DNA of 64,000 nt from an uncultured Burkholderiales bacterium. GTDB taxonomy: Bacteria; Pseudomonadota; Gammaproteobacteria; Burkholderiales; Burkholderiaceae_C. The notes below the pieces were generated by a model. That model was not told the DNA's origin. It saw nothing but the letters and a program-made list of their open reading frames with translations, and ran no database searches. The position numbers and the translations under genes were made by a program. Shown here one piece after another: positions 53,817 to 63,875 of this stretch. How positions within the stretch are numbered: position 1 is the stretch's first letter; each line of letters opens with the position of its first letter. The stretch is from the NCBI GenBank assembly GCA_903870145.1, contig CAIQBO010000028.1:1-64000 (forward strand), given 5' to 3'.

Positions 53817-54545
53817 ATGAAATCTGCGCTACATCAACGCCGCCGCCCGCCTGCAGAGGAGGAGCTGCGTGAAATTCCTTGGCTGGCTTTGCTGCAAACC
53901 AAAGAGCGCGAGCGCGCGGTGAACGAATTGCGCGTCAGTGACGCCCTGGCGGGCGACTATGTGTGCCGGGTGGGGCGGCCTGTGACTTACTGGTTTGGCA
54001 CTGTCTCGGGCTTGCTCAAAATGAGCACGGACGACGAGGATGGCAAAACCATCACCTTCACGGGGGTGCCCCCAGGGGGCTGGTTTGGAGAAGGCACGGC
54101 GCTCAAACGCGAGGCCTACCGCTACAACATTCAGGCCCTGCGCGCCAGCGTGGTGGCGGGATTGCCACTGGAGACTTTTCATTGGTTGGTAGACCACTCG
54201 CTGGGCTTTAACCGCTACATCATGAACCAGTTGAACGAGCGATTAGGGCAGTTCATCGCCGCGCGGGAGATCGACCGCATGAGCAACCCCGACATTCGCG
54301 TGGCGCGCAGTTTGGCCGCTTTGTTCAACCCGGTGCTGTTCTCGGGGGTGGGCGATTTGCTGCGCATCACGCAGCAAGAGTTGGCCTATTTGGTGGGCTT
54401 GTCGCGCCAGCGCGTGAACGAAGCTTTGACCCATTTGCAAGCGCAGGAATTGATCCGGGTGGAATACGGGGGTTTGCGAATTTTGGATTTGCCAGGCCTG
54501 CGAACTCGCATGGTGGGCCTGAGAAACAAGGACAATCAGGCATGA
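53817..54545 (+). CDS. Crp/Fnr family transcriptional regulator
   Basis: A 242-residue regulator: cyclic-nucleotide-binding-like beta domain (about 15-130), dimerisation helix, and C-terminal winged HTH ([27 protein letters not shown] split around residues 180-206). No Cys cluster for an iron-sulfur centre is seen, so it is not Fnr itself. I use the ATG at 53817 because GAGGG lies 8 bases upstream; GTG 53778 and ATG 53802 are alternatives. It is divergent from the ligase/liv operon and is its likely regulator. The stop overlaps the rluF-like start by 4 bases. Confidence 0.85.
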   Translation: MKSALHQRRRPPAEEELREIPWLALLQTKERERAVNELRVSDALAGDYVCRVGRPVTYWFGTVSGLLKMSTDDEDGKTITFTGVPPGGWFGEGTALKREAYRYNIQALRASVVAGLPLETFHWLVDHSLGFNRYIMNQLNERLGQFIAAREIDRMSNPDIRVARSLAALFNPVLFSGVGDLLRITQQELAYLVGLSRQRVNEALTHLQAQELIRVEYGGLRILDLPGLRTRMVGLRNKDNQA

Positions 54546-55414
54546 CCGCACCACCGCCCCACTCACCGCTGCATTCACCGCCGAGCTTCAAAAGAGCGCC
54601 CCGACCCGCCCATGCGGTCTCGGCTGCGCACCCAAGTGCTTCCGGGGCCACCACTGTTCGGCTGAACAAGCGCATGGCCGAGTTGGGCCTGTGCTCGCGC
54701 CGTGAAGCCGATGCATGGATTGAAAAAGGATGGGTCCTCGTCAACGGCCAAGCGGCTCAAATGGGCATGCAAGTCGGCTCAGACGCACACATCACGGTTC
54801 AAGCTCAAGCCCAACAAGAACAAGAGCAACTGGTGACCGTGCTGATGCACAAACCCATGGGCTATGTCAGCGGCCAAGCCGAGGACGGCCACGAGCCGGC
54901 AATGGTCTTGTTTCAGCAGCGCAACCAGTGGATGGGGGACACCTCGCGCATGCGTTTTAGCCCCGCGCAGTTCAAAGGCCTGGCCCCTGCAGGCCGCTTG
55001 GACATTGACTCGGTGGGTTTGCTGGTGTTCACACAGGATGGCCGTGTAGCCAGGCAATTGATCGGTGAAGACGCAGGCATGGAAAAAGAATATTTGGTGC
55101 GCGTGACGTGCAGCGGTCCGCAAGGCGACATCGATGTCAATGTGCAAGCGCACTTTCCTGCCGCGCAAATGCAGCGCCTGCGCCATGGCTTGAGTTTGGA
55201 TGGCAAGCCCTTAAAGCCTGCGCAAGTCGAGTGGCAAAACCCGGAGCAGTTGCGCTTTGTTTTGATCGAAGGCAAGAAGCGCCAAATCAGGCGCATGTGC
55301 GAGCAAGTGGGCCTCAAAGTGGTGGGCTTGAAACGCATACGCATGGGCCGCATTGCCTTGGGGGCGCTGCCAGTGGGGCAGTGGCGGTATTTGGGCGCGA
55401 ACGAGTCTTTTTAA
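54542..55414 (+). CDS. RluF-like pseudouridine synthase
   Basis: A 290-residue RNA pseudouridine synthase of the RsuA/RluB/E/F group. An S4 RNA-binding domain lies at about 40-85 ([20 protein letters not shown]), and the catalytic domain has [17 protein letters not shown] with the catalytic Asp near 155, plus [12 protein letters not shown]. RluF modifies 23S rRNA U2604 in E. coli; RluB and RluE are alternatives. The N-terminal 35 residues are Pro/Ala/Ser-rich. It is coupled to the regulator by an ATGA overlap. Confidence 0.88.
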   Translation: MTAPPPHSPLHSPPSFKRAPRPAHAVSAAHPSASGATTVRLNKRMAELGLCSRREADAWIEKGWVLVNGQAAQMGMQVGSDAHITVQAQAQQEQEQLVTVLMHKPMGYVSGQAEDGHEPAMVLFQQRNQWMGDTSRMRFSPAQFKGLAPAGRLDIDSVGLLVFTQDGRVARQLIGEDAGMEKEYLVRVTCSGPQGDIDVNVQAHFPAAQMQRLRHGLSLDGKPLKPAQVEWQNPEQLRFVLIEGKKRQIRRMCEQVGLKVVGLKRIRMGRIALGALPVGQWRYLGANESF

Positions 55415-55459
55415 AATCAGCCTATGGCAAGCCGTTTGAACAATACGAAAGAAAGCAGT

Positions 55460-56491
55460 ATGAAAAAATTCAGCACAAAACTGCGCACGCTGGCCGCTTG
55501 GGGCGTCTTGACTTTCGCCACCAGCGCCTACGCTGCCAGCAGCATCAATGCCATTTGCAGCACTGACCAAAGCTGGTGCGAAATGGCAGCGCAAGCCTTC
55601 ACCAAAGCCACGGGCGTGACGGTCTTGCAAACGCGCAAAGCCACTGGCGAGGCGTTGGCACAATTGCGCGCAGAAGCGGCCAACCCCAAAACCGATATTT
55701 GGTGGGGCGGCACGGGCGACCCTTTCCTTCAAGCCGCGGAGATGGGCTTGCTCGCGCCCTATCGCCCGGCCTACATCAACGACTTGCACAGTTGGAGCGT
55801 GCGCCAATACGCCATGACGGAAAACCGTGTGGGCGGGTTTTACACCAGCGCCATCGGCTTTGGCTGGAACACCGAGGTGTTGAAAAAGAAAAACTTACCC
55901 GCCCCCAAATGCTGGGCCGACATGATCAAGCCCATTTACAAAGGCGAGGTGGAGATTTCTCATCCTGCCTCCAGTGGCACGGCCTATACAATTTTGGCCG
56001 GTCTGGTGCAGCTGATGGGCGAAGACGCCGCATTTGATTACATCAAAAAATTGCATTTGAACGTGACGCAATACACCCGCAGCGGCACCGCGCAAGCGCC
56101 CAATGTGGCCAAGGGCGAGGTGGGTGTTGGCATCAGTTTTATCTTTGGTTTTGATTTATGGCGGCACAACAAATACCCCGTGATGGCAGCGGCCCCCTGC
56201 GAGGGAACGAGCTACGAGATCGGCGGCATTGCCTTGGTCAAAGGCTCGCGCAACCTGGAAGCAGCCAAGCAATATTACGACTGGCTGATGGGCCCTGAAG
56301 GACAGAAAATTGGCGCCCTGTCTGGCAGCTTGCAAGTGCCCGCCAACAAGACTTTCAAGCCCGACCCACGCATTCCTTTGCTCGATGATGTGCGCCTGAT
56401 CAAGTACGACTTTGAAAAATACGGCAAAGCGGCTGAACGCAAGCGCCTGCTGGAGCGCTGGAACAAGGAGGTCGGCGCCCAAGCACGCTGA
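55460..56491 (+). CDS. ABC transporter substrate-binding protein (Fe3+/phosphonate AfuA-like), orphan
   Basis: A 343-residue periplasmic receptor of the AfuA/FbpA-like group that binds ferric iron, 2-aminoethylphosphonate, thiamine or similar ligands. The signal peptide (about 1-25, ending AYA-AS) supports the ATG at 55460. TDIWWGGTGDPFLQAAEMG and SHPASSGTAYT are typical motifs. No permease or ATPase gene is adjacent: htpG follows on the same strand after 144 bases, so the transporter partners must be elsewhere. Ligand cannot be assigned by eye. Confidence 0.85.
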   Translation: MKKFSTKLRTLAAWGVLTFATSAYAASSINAICSTDQSWCEMAAQAFTKATGVTVLQTRKATGEALAQLRAEAANPKTDIWWGGTGDPFLQAAEMGLLAPYRPAYINDLHSWSVRQYAMTENRVGGFYTSAIGFGWNTEVLKKKNLPAPKCWADMIKPIYKGEVEISHPASSGTAYTILAGLVQLMGEDAAFDYIKKLHLNVTQYTRSGTAQAPNVAKGEVGVGISFIFGFDLWRHNKYPVMAAAPCEGTSYEIGGIALVKGSRNLEAAKQYYDWLMGPEGQKIGALSGSLQVPANKTFKPDPRIPLLDDVRLIKYDFEKYGKAAERKRLLERWNKEVGAQAR

Positions 56492-56520
56492 ATTTGCGCC
56501 GATTTGTGCGGATTTTGCCT

Positions 56521-56548
56521 CTTGAAAATGCCCTGAGCGCCCCCACAT
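56521..56548 (+). promoter_or_regulatory. Sigma-32 (heat-shock) promoter of htpG
   Basis: CTTGAAA (56521-56527), a 13-base spacer and CCCCACAT (56541-56548) match the heat-shock promoter consensus CTTGAAA-N11-16-CCCCATNT except for one base. It lies 88 bases ahead of the htpG start, the expected place for control by RpoH. Confidence 0.85.
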
Positions 56549-56570
56549 CGACATCTCTAGTGGCTTTGTT

Positions 56571-56586
56571 TGCGCCTGCAGGCGCA
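56571..56586. repeat. Palindromic hairpin in the htpG leader
   Basis: TGCGCC-TGCA-GGCGCA is a perfect palindrome that would fold in the 5' untranslated region of the heat-shock transcript. It could stabilise the mRNA or affect translation; a T-rich stretch begins 16 bases later, so weak termination is also possible. Confidence 0.55.
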
Positions 56587-56635
56587 TTCGCCGCGCTTGT
56601 ATTTTTAATTTTTTTGACTTTTTTGAGTTTTCACG

Positions 56636-58609
56636 ATGACTAAAAAAACCCATGCCTTTCAAGCCGAAGTGGCCCAACTCCTGCACTTGGTCACCCATGC
56701 GCTTTACTCCAACCCTGAGATTTTTGTTCGCGAATTGGTCTCCAACGCCTCTGATGCCTGCGACAAACTGCGCTTTGAAGCGCTGAACAACGACGCCTTG
56801 TACGAAGACGCACCGAATTTGGAAGTGCGCTTGTCTTTTGACACCGAGGCACGCACCATGACCATCACCGACAACGGCATTGGCATGACGGCGCAAGAGG
56901 CGATCGAGCACTTGGGCACGATTGCCAAAAGTGGCACCAAAGATTTCGTGAGCAAATTATCGGGCGATCAAAAAGCCGATGCGCAATTGATTGGCCAGTT
57001 TGGCGTGGGCTTTTATTCGGGTTTCATTGTGGCCGACAAGATCACCGTGGAAACGCGCCGTGCAGGCATGGCGGCCAACGAGGGCGTGCGCTGGGTCAGT
57101 GGTGGAACGGGCGACTTTGAAGTCGAAGTGATCGAGCGCGCAGCGCGCGGAACCAGCGTGATTTTGCACTTGCGCGAAGACGCGGTGCAATACGCCAACT
57201 CGTGGAAACTCAAAGAGATCATCGGCAAATACTCGGACCACATCAGCTTGCCGATCTTGATGGAAAAAGAAGAATGGAAAGAAGGCGCGCTCTTGTCTGA
57301 CGACGCCAATGGTGGGCGTGAGCCCGGTGGCATGGTCAAGACGGGCGAATGGGAGGCTGTCAACAAAGCTACTGCCTTGTGGACGCGGCCCAAAAAAGAA
57401 ATCAGCGACGAGCAGTACCAAGATTTTTACAAACAAGTCAGCAAAGATTTTGAAGCGCCGCTGACTTGGACGCACAACCGCGTGGAGGGCGGCACCGAGT
57501 ACACCCAACTGCTCTACATTCCCGCGCATGCGCCGCAAGATTTGTGGAACCGCGAGAAAAAAGCCGGCATCAAGTTGTATGTCAAACGCGTCTTCATCAT
57601 GGACGATGCAGAAGCTTTGATGCCCAGCTATTTGCGCTTTGTCAAAGGCGTGGTGGACTCGGCTGATTTGCCCTTGAATGTGAGCCGCGAGTTGCTGCAA
57701 GAAAGCCGCGATGTCAAAGCCATTCGCGAGGGCTGCACCAAGCGCGTGCTCTCGATGCTGGAAGACTTGGCGAAAAATGACGCCTCGCCCAATGCAGAGG
57801 CTGCAAGCGATGCGGTGACCGATGTTGTGAGTGATGAAGACAAAGCCAAGCAAGGCCAATACACCCGCTTTTACGCTGAGTTTGGCGCCGTGCTCAAAGA
57901 AGGTTTGGGCGAGGACTTTGCCAACCGCGACCGCTTGGCCAAGTTGCTGCGTTTTGCCTCGACCACTTCAGAAACTGTCCAAGTTTCTTTGGCCGACTAC
58001 AAAGCGCGAATGAAAGAAGGGCAAGAGGCGATTTACTACATCACTGCCGATACTTTGGCAGCAGCCCAGCACAGCCCGCAGCTTGAAGTGTTCAAGAAAA
58101 AAGGCATCGAAGTCTTGCTCATGACCGACCGTGTGGACGAGTGGGCTTTGAATTTTTTGAACGAGTTTGATGGCACGCCCATGCAAAGCGTGGCCAAAGG
58201 CGCGGTGGACTTGGGCAAGCTGCAAGACGAAGAAGAAAAGAAAGCCGCGCAAGAAGCTGCAGAAACTTTCAAGCCCATGCTGGCCAAATTGAAAGAGGCT
58301 TTGAAAGACAAAGCCGAAGATGTGCGCGTGACCAGCCGCTTGGTTGACAGTCCAGCCTGCTTGGTGGTGACCGATGGCGGCATGAGCTTGCAGTTGGCCC
58401 GCATGCTCAAACAAGCTGGCCAGCAAGCGCCTGAATCCAAGCCCGTGCTCGAAGTCAACGCCGAACATGCCTTGGTGAAAAAACTCGAAGGCTCGGTGCA
58501 TTTTCACGACTTGGCGCACATCTTGTTTGACCAAGCTGTGCTGGCCGAAGGCGGTATGCCCGCAGACCCCGCTGCCTATGTGCGCAGGGTCAATGCCTTG
58601 TTGGTTTAA
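56636..58609 (+). CDS. htpG: Chaperone protein HtpG (Hsp90)
   Basis: A 657-residue cytosolic Hsp90 chaperone. The GHKL ATPase domain shows [18 protein letters not shown] (motif I, about 31-48), DNGIGM (about 82-87), [12 protein letters not shown] and [11 protein letters not shown] (about 120-130). The middle domain has the catalytic Arg in [10 protein letters not shown], and the C-terminal dimerisation domain is complete. Length is slightly above E. coli HtpG (624). A sigma-32 promoter lies upstream. Its 3' end overlaps the convergent srkA-like gene by 4 bases. Confidence 0.97.
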   Translation: MTKKTHAFQAEVAQLLHLVTHALYSNPEIFVRELVSNASDACDKLRFEALNNDALYEDAPNLEVRLSFDTEARTMTITDNGIGMTAQEAIEHLGTIAKSGTKDFVSKLSGDQKADAQLIGQFGVGFYSGFIVADKITVETRRAGMAANEGVRWVSGGTGDFEVEVIERAARGTSVILHLREDAVQYANSWKLKEIIGKYSDHISLPILMEKEEWKEGALLSDDANGGREPGGMVKTGEWEAVNKATALWTRPKKEISDEQYQDFYKQVSKDFEAPLTWTHNRVEGGTEYTQLLYIPAHAPQDLWNREKKAGIKLYVKRVFIMDDAEALMPSYLRFVKGVVDSADLPLNVSRELLQESRDVKAIREGCTKRVLSMLEDLAKNDASPNAEAASDAVTDVVSDEDKAKQGQYTRFYAEFGAVLKEGLGEDFANRDRLAKLLRFASTTSETVQVSLADYKARMKEGQEAIYYITADTLAAAQHSPQLEVFKKKGIEVLLMTDRVDEWALNFLNEFDGTPMQSVAKGAVDLGKLQDEEEKKAAQEAAETFKPMLAKLKEALKDKAEDVRVTSRLVDSPACLVVTDGGMSLQLARMLKQAGQQAPESKPVLEVNAEHALVKKLEGSVHFHDLAHILFDQAVLAEGGMPADPAAYVRRVNALLV

Positions 58610-59676
58610 ACCGAGAGCGGTGCCTCTTGCATGGCCTCGATCTGCTCTTGCAACATCAAGACCTGACCACGCCAGTAGTCAGGCGTGCCAAACCAAGGAA
58701 AGTTGATGGGGAAGATCGGATCGCTCCAGCGCCGCGCTAGCCAAGCGCTGTAGTGCACCAAGCGCAGCGTGCGCAGCGGCTCGATCAAAGCCAGCTCGCG
58801 GCGATCAAAATCGCGCACTTGCTCGTAACCATCCAGCAACATGCTCAGTTGGCCTGAGCGTTGCCTGCGATCGCCCGAGAGCAGCATCCACAAGTCTTGC
58901 ACCGCCGGGCCCATGCGGGCATCGTCCAGATCAACAAAGTGCGGGCCGCCCCCGGGCAAGTCAGCGGGTGTCCACAAAATGTTGCCGGGGTGGCAGTCGC
59001 CGTGCAGACGCAGCGATTGGAAGTGGGGCCAGCCTTGCTCGCTCAGGCCACTGCCATGCATGGCGTCCACAGCTTGCTGCCATGCGCTTTGCCACGCCCG
59101 CTCGACCTCCAATGGAATGGCTTGGTTCTGCGTGAGCCAATTTTGAGGCTCGTGCATGAAGGTATCAAGACTGAGCGTTGGACGCGTTGCAAAAGTTTGC
59201 TTGGTACCCACGGTGTGAATGCGCGCTAAAAATCGGCCGATCCACTCGAGCACTTCATCGTCGTCCAACTCCGGCGGGCGGCCACCCCTTCGGGCGCTGA
59301 CTGAAAAAGAAAAGCCCATTGCGTGATGCAAAGTGTGGCCTTGCAAATTCAAAGGCGGCACCACCGGCACTTCGGCTGCGACCAACTCGCAAGCAAAGTC
59401 ATGCTCTTCTTGGATTTGCGCATCGCTCCAGCGGCCGGGGCGGTAAAACTTGGCAACCACGCCATCGGGCACCGGGCTGGTGTTGGTTTGCACAGGGCCA
59501 CGCCCCGTTTCCAATTGAATTTGGTAGACGCGGTTTTCATAAGAACTCAAGGCCATCAAGCGGCCGTCGCCCATCAGGCCAATGCTGGCCAAGGCATCGA
59601 GCACCGCATCAGGGGTCAGGCAGGCATAGGGGTGAAGCGCATCGGTCTGCGGTGTTGTGGCAAGCATCTCGTTCAT
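58606..59676 (-). CDS. SrkA-like (stress response) Ser/Thr kinase
   Basis: A 356-residue aminoglycoside phosphotransferase-fold kinase of the SrkA/YihE type, which phosphorylates proteins and protects E. coli from MazF- and Cpx-linked death. [13 protein letters not shown] forms the nucleotide loop, [12 protein letters not shown] carries the Lys, [12 protein letters not shown] the catalytic loop and [11 protein letters not shown] the metal-binding Asp motif. Length is near that of SrkA (328). The start overlaps the kinase-USP stop by 4 bases (ATGA), so the two kinases are coupled. Confidence 0.88.
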   Translation of the reverse strand: MNEMLATTPQTDALHPYACLTPDAVLDALASIGLMGDGRLMALSSYENRVYQIQLETGRGPVQTNTSPVPDGVVAKFYRPGRWSDAQIQEEHDFACELVAAEVPVVPPLNLQGHTLHHAMGFSFSVSARRGGRPPELDDDEVLEWIGRFLARIHTVGTKQTFATRPTLSLDTFMHEPQNWLTQNQAIPLEVERAWQSAWQQAVDAMHGSGLSEQGWPHFQSLRLHGDCHPGNILWTPADLPGGGPHFVDLDDARMGPAVQDLWMLLSGDRRQRSGQLSMLLDGYEQVRDFDRRELALIEPLRTLRLVHYSAWLARRWSDPIFPINFPWFGTPDYWRGQVLMLQEQIEAMQEAPLSV

Positions 59677-61172
59677 GTGGCCAGTGGTTGCGCACCACGC
59701 GCATCGTCTGCGCTCGCGGCCGTGCCCAGCAATTCAAAGGGCAAGTCTTGCTTGACCAAAATCACGGTGCAAGGCGCATCCATCGCGACTTTGATCGGCA
59801 CAGTGGCCACAAAGCGCTGCAATTGCAAACCGTGTGTGGCCGCGCCCATGATGATCATGCTGACTTCGTTGCCTTGTGCATAGCGAACCAAGGCCTGGGC
59901 CACATCGCCAGACTCGAGCACATGGAACGAGACTTGGTGGTCTTGCAAATCCAAGCCTTGCGCCCACTGCTGCATGCGCGTTAAATGCGTACGGTGAACA
60001 CGCGTTTCACTTTTATGTGAATCAGTGCTGCTGGTGTCCCCTGAAGAAATGACGGTGACGCAGGCCAGCCTGGCCCCTGGCCGAATTCCCAAGGAGCGGG
60101 CCACGGCTTCGCGCAATGAATACCAGGTGGCATCGCTGACGTCTTCATGCGGCAAGGCCACCATCAAGATCGGTACTTCTTGAATTTGCCTGGAGGGCAA
60201 GGGGCTGGGTTGGTAGTGCATGCCTGCGGCTTTGAACCAGCGCTTGAAATGCACTTTGAAACCCGTGCCCTGCGTTTGCCGGCCGCGTTCAGTGATCCGA
60301 ATTTGATCGGGGTTGGCCAAGTCCATGGCCAAGTGCGCCGCTGAAGGGTAACGTTTGGCCGCCTCGGGGTGCAAGCAGCGCAGGATCACCTCTTGCAGCC
60401 ACTCGGGCAAGTCGGGCTTGAGTTTGCGCGGGGGCACCGGGTCCATCCACAGGCGCTGTCGCATGCCGCCCGCGGTGCTCGGCTCGCCAAAGGGCAACTC
60501 ACCCGTTGCCAAGTGGTAGAGCATCACCCCGATGGCAAAAATATCGCTGCGAGGATCGCCGCGCACACCCACGACTTGCTCGGGTGCGATCCATGCAGGC
60601 GAGCCCACGGCTTTGCGCAACTCTTCGGCCAACAAATCGGGAAAGTGCGCGTGGCAAGACAATCCGTAGTCGAGCAACACCACATGGCCATTTGGGCAGA
60701 TCAGCACATTGGCGGGTTTCAAATCCAAGTGACACACATTTTGTTTGTGCAAACTGTGCACTGCATGCGCTAGCGCTGAGCCCATTCGGGCCAAGGCCAT
60801 GTCATGCTCACCGACTTTGAAAGGCGTTTCTTCAAATGCTTGTGACCAGTGCTCTAGCGTTTGGCCTGGTACATATTCCATGACCAAGTAAGGCGTGCGC
60901 GACAAATCACCACTGGCCACGTAGCGCGGCACATGGGCGCCGCTCAAGGCAGGCAAAATTTGTTGCTCGACCTCAAAGCTGACAATGTTTTCAGCGCCAT
61001 CACCGGCCGTCATGCGCGGGATTTTCATGGCCATCGGAAATTCTGATTCGCGCCTTGAGCCATCGGTTGTTTTGGCATATTGCACCGTGTAGATGTGTGC
61101 CATGCCCCCTGCATGCAGACATTCTAAAATTTCAAAACCATCGATCAAATGGCCTGGCTGCAAAAGTTTCAC
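59673..61172 (-). CDS. Ser/Thr protein kinase fused to a universal stress protein-like domain
   Basis: A 499-residue cytosolic fusion. The Hanks-type kinase (about 10-285) has Lys50 (AMKIP), Glu67, catalytic loop HLDLKPAN with Asp150 and Asn155, DYG with Asp168 in place of DFG, and SPAWIAPE. All catalytic residues are thus present, but it is a non-RD kinase (HLD rather than HRD). A linker follows, then a UspA-like domain (about 333-480, ending FVATVPIKVAMDAPCTVILV with the usual G/S-rich nucleotide loop weak). It overlaps the phosphatase gene upstream by 4 bases and the SrkA-like gene downstream by 4, which suggests a signalling module. Confidence 0.87.
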   Translation of the reverse strand: MKLLQPGHLIDGFEILECLHAGGMAHIYTVQYAKTTDGSRRESEFPMAMKIPRMTAGDGAENIVSFEVEQQILPALSGAHVPRYVASGDLSRTPYLVMEYVPGQTLEHWSQAFEETPFKVGEHDMALARMGSALAHAVHSLHKQNVCHLDLKPANVLICPNGHVVLLDYGLSCHAHFPDLLAEELRKAVGSPAWIAPEQVVGVRGDPRSDIFAIGVMLYHLATGELPFGEPSTAGGMRQRLWMDPVPPRKLKPDLPEWLQEVILRCLHPEAAKRYPSAAHLAMDLANPDQIRITERGRQTQGTGFKVHFKRWFKAAGMHYQPSPLPSRQIQEVPILMVALPHEDVSDATWYSLREAVARSLGIRPGARLACVTVISSGDTSSTDSHKSETRVHRTHLTRMQQWAQGLDLQDHQVSFHVLESGDVAQALVRYAQGNEVSMIIMGAATHGLQLQRFVATVPIKVAMDAPCTVILVKQDLPFELLGTAASADDARGAQPLAT

Positions 61173-61921
61173 CGGCCACGCTCCAGTCGCTGGGCAAAAA
61201 ATTCAGGCAAGCCCGCTTGCCGAATGGCAGCAGCAGCAGCAGCATGGTCGTAGAGCACGCGGTGAAAGGTCATGCGCTGTGCTTGATCGTCATAGACGGT
61301 GTACATGGCGCGTGGGTTGTGATCGCGCGGCTGACCGACTGAGCCCACCGTGGCCACCCAGCGACGGTGATGGGGCATGGGCAAAGGCGCACCCGCGGTA
61401 GGCTCAAAACGCATCAACTTGCGGCCTGCGCCGCGGTAGTAAACCGTTTGATGGTGCACGTGGCCCACCATCACATGGCTGGCATCAAAGGTTTGCAAGG
61501 CATGGTCCATGCACATTTCTGCGGCGCGTTCACTGTCTACATAATGCCAGCGCTCAGGCGCATAGGCACTGGCGTGCACCAGCAACATGTGGCCCTGCAG
61601 CACCGTCAATGGCAATTGCTTTAAGAACTCTCGTTGCGATGCGCTCAATTGCTGGTGCGTCCACACGGCTGAGCTGGCACCCACGCTGTCGTCCAAAGGG
61701 TTGGGCTGCACGGCCATGGCGTCGTGGTTGCCTTGCAGCACCCAAGCACCCTGCTCTGCCATGTGCATGGCCTGCTCGACCACGGCTTCAGGGTTGCCGC
61801 CGTATCCCACCAAATCACCCAGCAAAGCAAAGCGGTCAACCCCTTGGGTTTGCGCGTGCGCAGTGCAGGCCTGCAGGGCTTGCAAGTTGCCGTGGATGTC
61901 TGAGAGCAGTGCCAGTTTCAT
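61169..61921 (-). CDS. Calcineurin-like metallophosphoesterase
   Basis: A 250-residue metallophosphatase. The motifs are LLSDIHGNLQAL (residues 4-15), LLGDLVGYGG, LQGNHDAM, MVGHVHHQT and VGSVGQPRDHN, which matches the YfcE/DiaA-like and ApaH-like protein phosphatase class with a di-metal site. The start at 61921 puts the first motif at the N-terminus. The stop overlaps the kinase-USP start (ATGA), so phosphatase and kinase are made together; it may reverse kinase action, which is inference. Confidence 0.88.
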   Translation of the reverse strand: MKLALLSDIHGNLQALQACTAHAQTQGVDRFALLGDLVGYGGNPEAVVEQAMHMAEQGAWVLQGNHDAMAVQPNPLDDSVGASSAVWTHQQLSASQREFLKQLPLTVLQGHMLLVHASAYAPERWHYVDSERAAEMCMDHALQTFDASHVMVGHVHHQTVYYRGAGRKLMRFEPTAGAPLPMPHHRRWVATVGSVGQPRDHNPRAMYTVYDDQAQRMTFHRVLYDHAAAAAAIRQAGLPEFFAQRLERGR

Positions 61922-61938
61922 GGTGCGAAGGTTTCCAT

Positions 61939-62811
61939 TCAAACCCTAAAGCGTTTGCGCGTCAAGGCCAAGGCCAGCCAAAATGCCAAACATGCATACG
62001 CGATCAGCAAGCCCAAGTTGGCCGCTGCATGCGTGGGCCACTGGTCTAAAAACAAAGGCCGCACCAGCTCAATGGCAGCGGTCAGGGGCAAAAACTCTGT
62101 GATCTGACGCACCCACACAGGCAGCTGATCGCGCGGAAAAAAGATGCCTGATAAAAACATCATGGGGGTCAAAAACAGTGTGAAGTAGTACGTGAAAAAA
62201 TCGTAGCCTTTGGCCAAGGCATTGAAGATCAACGCGATGCAACTGAAGGTGATGCCCACGCCCCACAAAATGGGCCAGGCCAGCAACAACTTCCAACTCT
62301 GACTGATTCCCAGCGCCAGCATGACCGCCAAAATAGCGGTGACGGTGAACAAAGATTTGAAGGAAGCCCAAAGCATCTCGGCCATGACGATGTCGTCCAA
62401 GCGCACTGGCGCATTCATGATGCCGTCCCAAGTTTTTTGCATGTGCATGCGCGAAAACGCCGAATACAAAGCTTCAAAGGTGGCTGCATTCATGGCACTC
62501 ATGCAGATGCTGCCGCTGGCCAAAAATAAAATATAGGGCACCACCACCACGGCGGCGCCTTCACCCTGACCGCCTTGCGCACTGATGGTGACTTGCCCCA
62601 CCAGCGCCCCCAGGCCATAACCAAAAGCGACCAACCACATCAAAGGCTCGGCTATGTTGGCGACCAAACTGGGGATGGCCAATTTGCGCCAAACCAAAAG
62701 ATTGCGCAAAAAAACGGGCCACCAGCGCATCGAGAGTTGCGGCAAGGCCCATATCGAGCTGGCTTGCATGGGCAAGGTCTGCTCACGCCCGACTGTGTTG
62801 GCGCTGTTCAT
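61939..62811 (-). CDS. ABC-2 type transporter permease (NodJ-like)
   Basis: A 290-residue membrane protein with six helices of the ABC-2 family. The order of segments and the C-terminal GIFFPRDQLPVWVRQITEFLPLT motif (near residue 215-240) fit NodJ, the lipo-oligosaccharide exporter permease, and its many relatives of unknown substrate. The ATG overlaps the stop of the ATPase gene (ATGA). The metallophosphatase gene begins 17 bases after its end. Confidence 0.88.
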   Translation of the reverse strand: MNSANTVGREQTLPMQASSIWALPQLSMRWWPVFLRNLLVWRKLAIPSLVANIAEPLMWLVAFGYGLGALVGQVTISAQGGQGEGAAVVVVPYILFLASGSICMSAMNAATFEALYSAFSRMHMQKTWDGIMNAPVRLDDIVMAEMLWASFKSLFTVTAILAVMLALGISQSWKLLLAWPILWGVGITFSCIALIFNALAKGYDFFTYYFTLFLTPMMFLSGIFFPRDQLPVWVRQITEFLPLTAAIELVRPLFLDQWPTHAAANLGLLIAYACLAFWLALALTRKRFRV

Positions 62812-63740
62812 GCGTTCTCCCGAATTTGACGGCCCGTGAGTTTCAAAAACAAGTCTTCCAAATTGGCCGGCCGGTGCAAGCTGCGCAGTTGCGGCCAGGC
62901 TTGCAAAGCCATGAGCAAGGGCTGTGCTTGTGCGGTGTAGAAAAATACCGTCTCGCCGCTGACTTCCACGCGCGCGGCGTGAGCGTGCAAGGGTGAAGTT
63001 TCTTCGGCCAAGGCCAAGGCGCCTTGCCCATAAACCTCCACCACATCGGGCTCCAAATGTTCTTGGATCAAGTCGCGCGGGCGGCCTTCGGCAATTTTTT
63101 TACCATGGTCGAGCACCAACAAGCGGTCGCACAAACGCTCGGCTTCGTCCATGAAGTGGGTGGTGAGCAAAATGGATTTGCCCTGCTGCATCAACAACTG
63201 CAAGCGCTCCCACATCAAGTGGCGTGCCTGTGGGTCAAGGCCCGTGGTGGGTTCGTCCAGCAGCAACATCTCGGGGTGGTTGATCAGGGCTCTGGCCAGA
63301 CTCAAACGCCGCTTCATGCCGCCAGACAATTCACCGGGCTTGGCCCTGGCCTTGCTGGTCAGCGCGCCAAACTCGAGCAGTGGCGCAATGCGCGCGCGGA
63401 TGTCTCGGTCTTTCATACCGAAATACCGTCCATACACCAAGAGGTTTTCTTCAGCCGTGAAGTCAGGATCGAGGGTGTCCATTTGGCTGACCACGCCCAA
63501 GCGCGCCTTGATGGCCAAGGCCTGCTGCGGCATCGACAGTCCTTCGAAGTAAGTGATCTGGCCGGCATCGGGTGCGGTCAGGCCTAAGCACATGCGCAAG
63601 GTGGTGGTTTTGCCAGCGCCATTGGGCCCGATCACGCCCAGACATTCGCCCGGCGCGATGTGAAATGACAGGTCGTTGACCACCGTGTTTTCGGCGTAAC
63701 GTTTGACCAAGTTTTGAACGCTTAATAAATTTGCAGACAT
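62808..63740 (-). CDS. ABC transporter ATP-binding protein (NodI-like)
   Basis: A 310-residue ATPase partnered with the ABC-2 permease. Walker A GPNGAGKTTT (about 40-49), signature LSGGMKRRLSLARALI and Walker B LLDEPTTGLDPQ are intact; the C-terminal part ends with LEDLFLKLTGRQIRE, typical of NodI-like exporters (DrrA type). The ATG at 63740 gives the family N-terminus; the frame is open further upstream but without homologous sequence. Divergent from the gene at 63876. Confidence 0.9.
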   Translation of the reverse strand: MSANLLSVQNLVKRYAENTVVNDLSFHIAPGECLGVIGPNGAGKTTTLRMCLGLTAPDAGQITYFEGLSMPQQALAIKARLGVVSQMDTLDPDFTAEENLLVYGRYFGMKDRDIRARIAPLLEFGALTSKARAKPGELSGGMKRRLSLARALINHPEMLLLDEPTTGLDPQARHLMWERLQLLMQQGKSILLTTHFMDEAERLCDRLLVLDHGKKIAEGRPRDLIQEHLEPDVVEVYGQGALALAEETSPLHAHAARVEVSGETVFFYTAQAQPLLMALQAWPQLRSLHRPANLEDLFLKLTGRQIRENA

Positions 63741-63835
63741 AGGCTCGATTGTGCCTTGACCTTTTGTCTGACCTGAGCAGGGGGCTCGCGCATCGGCCGA
63801 AAAACTCACAGCAAGACTTGCCGTCTTCCATTTAA

Positions 63836-63847
63836 TATGTATACTTA
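63836..63847. promoter_or_regulatory. Palindrome ahead of gentisate dioxygenase-like gene
   Basis: TATGTATACTTA is nearly symmetrical around GTATAC and lies in an A+T-rich stretch 29 bases before the start codon. It resembles the short palindromes used by MarR-family regulators of aromatic acid genes; this is a weak inference. Confidence 0.35.
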
Positions 63848-63875
63848 CTAAAATTAAACCTGCAGGAGACCATGC

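Noticed and set aside
56156-56911. Minus-strand open frame across the receptor end, htpG promoter and htpG start
   Set aside because: It crosses a sigma-32 promoter and two genes on the other strand, and has no recognisable domain.
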